Assembly (NCBI RefSeq): GCF_027257975.1
Contig: NZ_JANZKX010000001.1
Location: 248,001 to 312,000 of the forward strand
Source of the DNA: Pelomonas sp. BJYL3
Lineage (GTDB): Bacteria > Pseudomonadota > Gammaproteobacteria > Burkholderiales > Burkholderiaceae_C
Direction of reading: 5' to 3'
Length of the DNA stretch: 64,000 nucleotides
Positions 61,508 to 64,000 of the stretch are shown one piece after another; position 1 is the stretch's first letter, and every line of letters starts with the position of its first letter. Under the pieces are notes generated by a model. It was not told the DNA's origin. It worked only from the letters and a program-made list of their open reading frames with translations, and did not search any database. A program made the translations under genes and the position numbers.

Positions 61508-61537
61508 AAAAAGCCCGGTACCTTTCGGTACCGGGCT
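61508..61537 (-). terminator. Intrinsic terminator downstream of tRNA-Pro
   Basis: On the minus strand the perfect 11-bp stem AGCCCGGTACC / GGTACCGGGCT with a GAAA loop is followed by TTTTTG, 12 nt after the tRNA. Confidence 0.88.
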
Positions 61538-61549
61538 CGTGCTTATCTT

Positions 61550-61626
61550 TGGTCGGGGTGGCGGGATTCGAACTCGCGACCCCTTGCACCCCATGCAAGT
61601 GCGCTACCAGGCTGCGCTACACCCCG
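61550..61626 (-). tRNA. tRNA-Pro (anticodon GGG)
   Basis: This 77-nt tRNA has acceptor CGGGGTG/CACCCCG, CCA encoded, anticodon loop ATGGGGT and T-arm GAGTTCGAATCCC. It is downstream of the MerR-type gene on the same strand, as usual in betaproteobacteria. Confidence 0.95.
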
Positions 61627-61655
61627 ACGAAGAAGAAAGATTATAGAACGATTTT

Positions 61656-62132
61656 TTAGAGTTGTGCAAGTAGTGTGGAGCGAATTGCCAATAATTCTTC
61701 TCGCACCTGCTCCAGGCTCAGTTTTTCCACGCTGACGCTCAGGCGGGCGGACTCATGCTTGTCGGCAGCCATGGCCATGGCCTGCACGTGCGAGGCCTCG
61801 AGGGCATGCAGTTCCTGGGCCAGGGCCTCGGCGGCCACGGCTTCATCATGGAAGCTGGCGGCCGTCTCCGGACGCGCCAGGCCATCCGCCAGCTGGTTGC
61901 GGGCGCCGCTGATGGTGAAGCCCTGGTCATAGAGCAGATCGCGGATGCGGCGGATCAGCAGCACCTCGTGGTGCTGGTAATAGCGCCGGTTGCCGCGCCG
62001 CTTCATGGGCTTGAGCTGCGTGAACTCCTGCTCCCAGTAGCGCAGCACATAAGGCTTCACGCCGCACAGTTCGCTCACCTCACCAATGGTGAAGTAGCGT
62101 TTGGCGGGAATGGCGGGAAGCGCTTTGTCCAT
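61656..62132 (-). CDS. MerR-family transcriptional regulator
   Basis: This 158-residue protein has the MerR winged-helix [69 protein letters not shown] (given here only as the family span, residues about 12-80), then a coiled-coil C-terminus. No metal-binding cysteines follow, so the ligand is unknown. It lies directly downstream of ihfA, a conserved association. ATG 62132 is preferred over 62141. Confidence 0.88.
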   Translation of the reverse strand: MDKALPAIPAKRYFTIGEVSELCGVKPYVLRYWEQEFTQLKPMKRRGNRRYYQHHEVLLIRRIRDLLYDQGFTISGARNQLADGLARPETAASFHDEAVAAEALAQELHALEASHVQAMAMAADKHESARLSVSVEKLSLEQVREELLAIRSTLLAQL

Positions 62133-62166
62133 TGAAATCAAGGGCTTCAGGTGGGGAGGTCAGACT

Positions 62167-62535
62167 CTACTCGAAGTCCTCGTCGCCGGGAACATCCCCC
62201 TGCACCACCCCCTTGAGTTTGTGGCTCGCGTGGAAGGTCACGACATTGCGAGCCTTGATGGGGATGGACTCGCCGGTGCGCGGGTTGCGCCCGGGGCGCG
62301 GTGCCTTGCGGCGGATGTTGAAGTTGCCGAAGCCCGAGAGCTTCACCTCGCGCCCCTGCACCAAGCTGCCATGGATGATGTCGAAGAAGGCCTCGACCAT
62401 GTCCTTGGACTCGCGCTTGTTGAGGCCCAGCTTGTCGAACAGCAGTTCGGCCAGCTCGGCCTTGGTCAGCGTGGGCGTCTCCAGGCTGGGCAGCAGCAGC
62501 GGGCCGCCCGCTGGCTTCATCTCGTCCGTGCTCAT
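62167..62535 (-). CDS. ihfA: Integration host factor subunit alpha
   Basis: This 122-residue nucleoid protein bends DNA as a heterodimer with IhfB. The DNA-binding signature is [23 protein letters not shown]. The N-terminal ~22 residues ([20 protein letters not shown]) are an extension relative to E. coli IhfA, and the end ...[10 protein letters not shown] is acidic. It follows pheT by 14 nt, the canonical pheST-ihfA order. Confidence 0.95.
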   Translation of the reverse strand: MSTDEMKPAGGPLLLPSLETPTLTKAELAELLFDKLGLNKRESKDMVEAFFDIIHGSLVQGREVKLSGFGNFNIRRKAPRPGRNPRTGESIPIKARNVVTFHASHKLKGVVQGDVPGDEDFE

Positions 62536-62549
62536 GCGAAAGCTCCTCC

Positions 62550-64000
62550 TCAGGCGCGCAGACGCGCGCCCAGCTTTTCACCCAGGGCCGACAGCACCGT
62601 GGCCACGGCCTGCTCGATGCGTTCGTCCGTCAGCGTGGCTTCTTCGTCCAGCAGCTCCAGCCGGATGGCCATGCTGCGTTCGCCTTCCTTCAGCTCGCCA
62701 CTGGGCTGGGCAGGCTTGAAGATATCGAACAGACGCGCCGAGCGTACCAGGGCATCCCCGGCCGTGCCGATGGTTTGCATCAAGGATTCGTGTGTGACGG
62801 TATCCGAGACGATCACCGCGATGTCGCGCAGCACCGCCTGCTGGCGCGGCACGCCCTGCCCCACCGGCAAGCTGCGGGCCAGCACGGCGTCCAGCTCCAG
62901 CTCGAAGAGCACCGGCGCGCCCGCGCCCTGGGGCAATTCGTAGGCCTGGCGCCACTTGGGATGCAGCTCGCCGATCACGCCGATGGGCTGGCCATCCAGC
63001 TCCACACGGGCGCTGCGGCCCGGGTGCAGGGCCGGGTGCCCAGCCGCCACGAAGCGCAACTGGCGAGGGGCGAACAGGGCTTCCAGATCGCCCTTGACGT
63101 CGAAGAAGTCCACGGCGCGATCGCGCTGGCTCCATTGCTGCTGGTCCGCCGGGCCGAAGGCCAGGCCACCCAGGCGCATGGGCTGGGCGATGCCGGCCAC
63201 GCTGGCGGCACCGGTCTGCACCGAGGCGTCGCGCAGGAAGACGCGGCCGATCTCGAACACGCGCACGCGGCTGGCCTTGCGGGCCAGGTTGTGGCGCAGC
63301 ACATTGAGCAGGCTGCCCATCAGGCTGGTGCGCATCACCGAGAGCTGGCTGGTGATGGGGTTGAGCAGGCGGATGGGGTTCTCCTCACCGGCCAGCTCAC
63401 GCTCCCAGCGCTCCTCCACGAAGCTGAAGTTGATGGTCTCGAAGTAGTCGCGCGCGGCCACGGCATGGCGCAAGGCATGCACGCCGCGGCGCGATTCCGA
63501 GCGCGTCTTGGCCACCACGGGCGCCAGCGGCGGCGTGGCCGGCAGCTTGCCGTAGCCCAGCACGCGGATGACTTCCTCGATCAGGTCTTCCTCGATGCTG
63601 ATGTCGAAGCGCCAGCTGGGCGGCGTCACCGTCAGGGTGCCTTCACCTTCGCTGAAAGGCAGGCCCAGGCGGCGGAACACGCCCGCACATTCGTCCTGCG
63701 TCACGGGCATGCCGATCACCTTGGCGGCACGGGCCACGCGCAGGGTCACGGGCTTCGGCGCGGGCATGTTGACGCGCTGGTCCACCAGCGGGCCGGCCTC
63801 GCCGCCGCAGATCTCCAGCACCAGCTGGGTGATGCGCTCGATGTGCTCGGCAATGCTCTCAGGGTCCACGCCGCGCTCGAAGCGGTGGCCGGCGTCCGTG
63901 CTGAAGTTGTAGCGGCGGCCGCGGCCCATGACGGCCTCGGGCCACCAGAAGGCGGCCTCGATGTAGACGTTGCGGGTGTCGTCGGAGACGGCGGTGTGGT
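62550..64000 (-). CDS. pheT: Phenylalanine-tRNA ligase subunit beta, partial (5' end outside window)
   Basis: The C-terminal 483 residues of PheT are present. The frame is open to the window edge, reading [17 protein letters not shown] before [23 protein letters not shown]. The B5 domain ([27 protein letters not shown]), B6/core region and the C-terminal anticodon-binding domain ([23 protein letters not shown] ... [24 protein letters not shown]) are evident. It charges tRNA-Phe together with PheS, whose gene should lie beyond the right edge. Confidence 0.97.
   Translation of the reverse strand, partial: HTAVSDDTRNVYIEAAFWWPEAVMGRGRRYNFSTDAGHRFERGVDPESIAEHIERITQLVLEICGGEAGPLVDQRVNMPAPKPVTLRVARAAKVIGMPVTQDECAGVFRRLGLPFSEGEGTLTVTPPSWRFDISIEEDLIEEVIRVLGYGKLPATPPLAPVVAKTRSESRRGVHALRHAVAARDYFETINFSFVEERWERELAGEENPIRLLNPITSQLSVMRTSLMGSLLNVLRHNLARKASRVRVFEIGRVFLRDASVQTGAASVAGIAQPMRLGGLAFGPADQQQWSQRDRAVDFFDVKGDLEALFAPRQLRFVAAGHPALHPGRSARVELDGQPIGVIGELHPKWRQAYELPQGAGAPVLFELELDAVLARSLPVGQGVPRQQAVLRDIAVIVSDTVTHESLMQTIGTAGDALVRSARLFDIFKPAQPSGELKEGERSMAIRLELLDEEATLTDERIEQAVATVLSALGEKLGARLRA

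Larger units (their letters stand above)
60961..61549. other. 589-nt spacer without a convincing gene
   Basis: Several frames are open here on both strands because the sequence is GC-rich and repetitive, but none has homology character, a good ribosome site or conserved motifs. The spacer holds an exact copy of the 16-base motif (61254-61269), the 12-bp tandem repeat (61344-61415) and the tRNA-Pro terminator (61508-61537). Confidence 0.6.

Overview
The window is about 64 kb of high-GC chromosome from a denitrifying betaproteobacterium, most likely order Burkholderiales (Rubrivivax/Leptothrix/Roseateles-like). The placement is inferred from gene order: tRNA-Leu–tig–clpP–clpX–lon, ilvB–ilvH–ilvC–pssA–leuA, pheT–ihfA–merR–tRNA-Pro, and an ECF sigma factor followed by DUF3619, DUF3106 and RDD genes. 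I see no insertion sequence, prophage, CRISPR array or replication origin. Most of the window is ordinary core genome. The main accessory block is a nir/nor denitrification island at about 43–59 kb.

Region by region: 1–2056 holds the 5' part of an M16-type zinc metallopeptidase (minus strand, cut by the window edge), followed by a small cysteine-cluster protein. 2.5–7.4 kb carries a nitronate monooxygenase, an acyl-CoA dehydrogenase and etfBA, a fatty/organic acid oxidation module with two palindromic operator candidates upstream of etfB. murI is divergent. 8.5–9.3 kb is a tRNA array (Leu-UAA, four identical Gly-GCC, Cys-GCA). 9.4–15.7 kb is lon, clpX, clpP, tig and tRNA-Leu(UAG). 15.9–20.3 kb is an RND efflux pump with a palindromic operator. 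20.5–23.5 kb is hpnCDE (squalene synthesis), followed by an IclR regulator and a PBP7-type endopeptidase. 25.6–32 kb is the branched-chain amino acid block ilvB-ilvH-ilvC-pssA-leuA; leuA has its own leader peptide and attenuator.

32.2–35 kb is a sigma-factor operon in which the DUF3619 protein is a candidate anti-sigma factor, ending with RDD and dgkA. 35–42 kb has glnB, nadE, a FemAB-like acyltransferase, and a soluble and a membrane pyrophosphatase side by side. 42–43 kb encodes a J-domain-like protein.

43–51.7 kb is a minus-strand nir operon, nirS-nirM-nirC-nirF-nirDL-nirG-nirH-nirJ-nirN (cytochrome cd1 nitrite reductase, its c-type donors and heme d1 synthesis). nirE is divergent, followed by a convergent Dnr-type Crp/Fnr regulator. 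53.5–59.2 kb is norC-norB-norQ-(polyferredoxin)-norD. The nirS/nirE, dnr and norC upstream regions share TTGA-type Fnr/Dnr boxes, so the island looks like one regulon reducing nitrite to nitrous oxide. No nitrate reductase or nosZ lies in the window. The right end has yggL, a DUF5694 lipoprotein-size secreted protein, a repeat-bearing spacer, tRNA-Pro, a MerR regulator, ihfA and the 3' part of pheT.

Smaller-scale structures worth attention are: a 16-base motif (GGGGTCAGGTCTTGCC) present in four exact same-orientation copies, one inside norD; a six-copy 12-bp tandem repeat at 61344–61415; a heat-shock-like promoter before lon; and an 8-bp-arm palindrome flanked by two CATAAT boxes between ilvB and the sigma factor gene.
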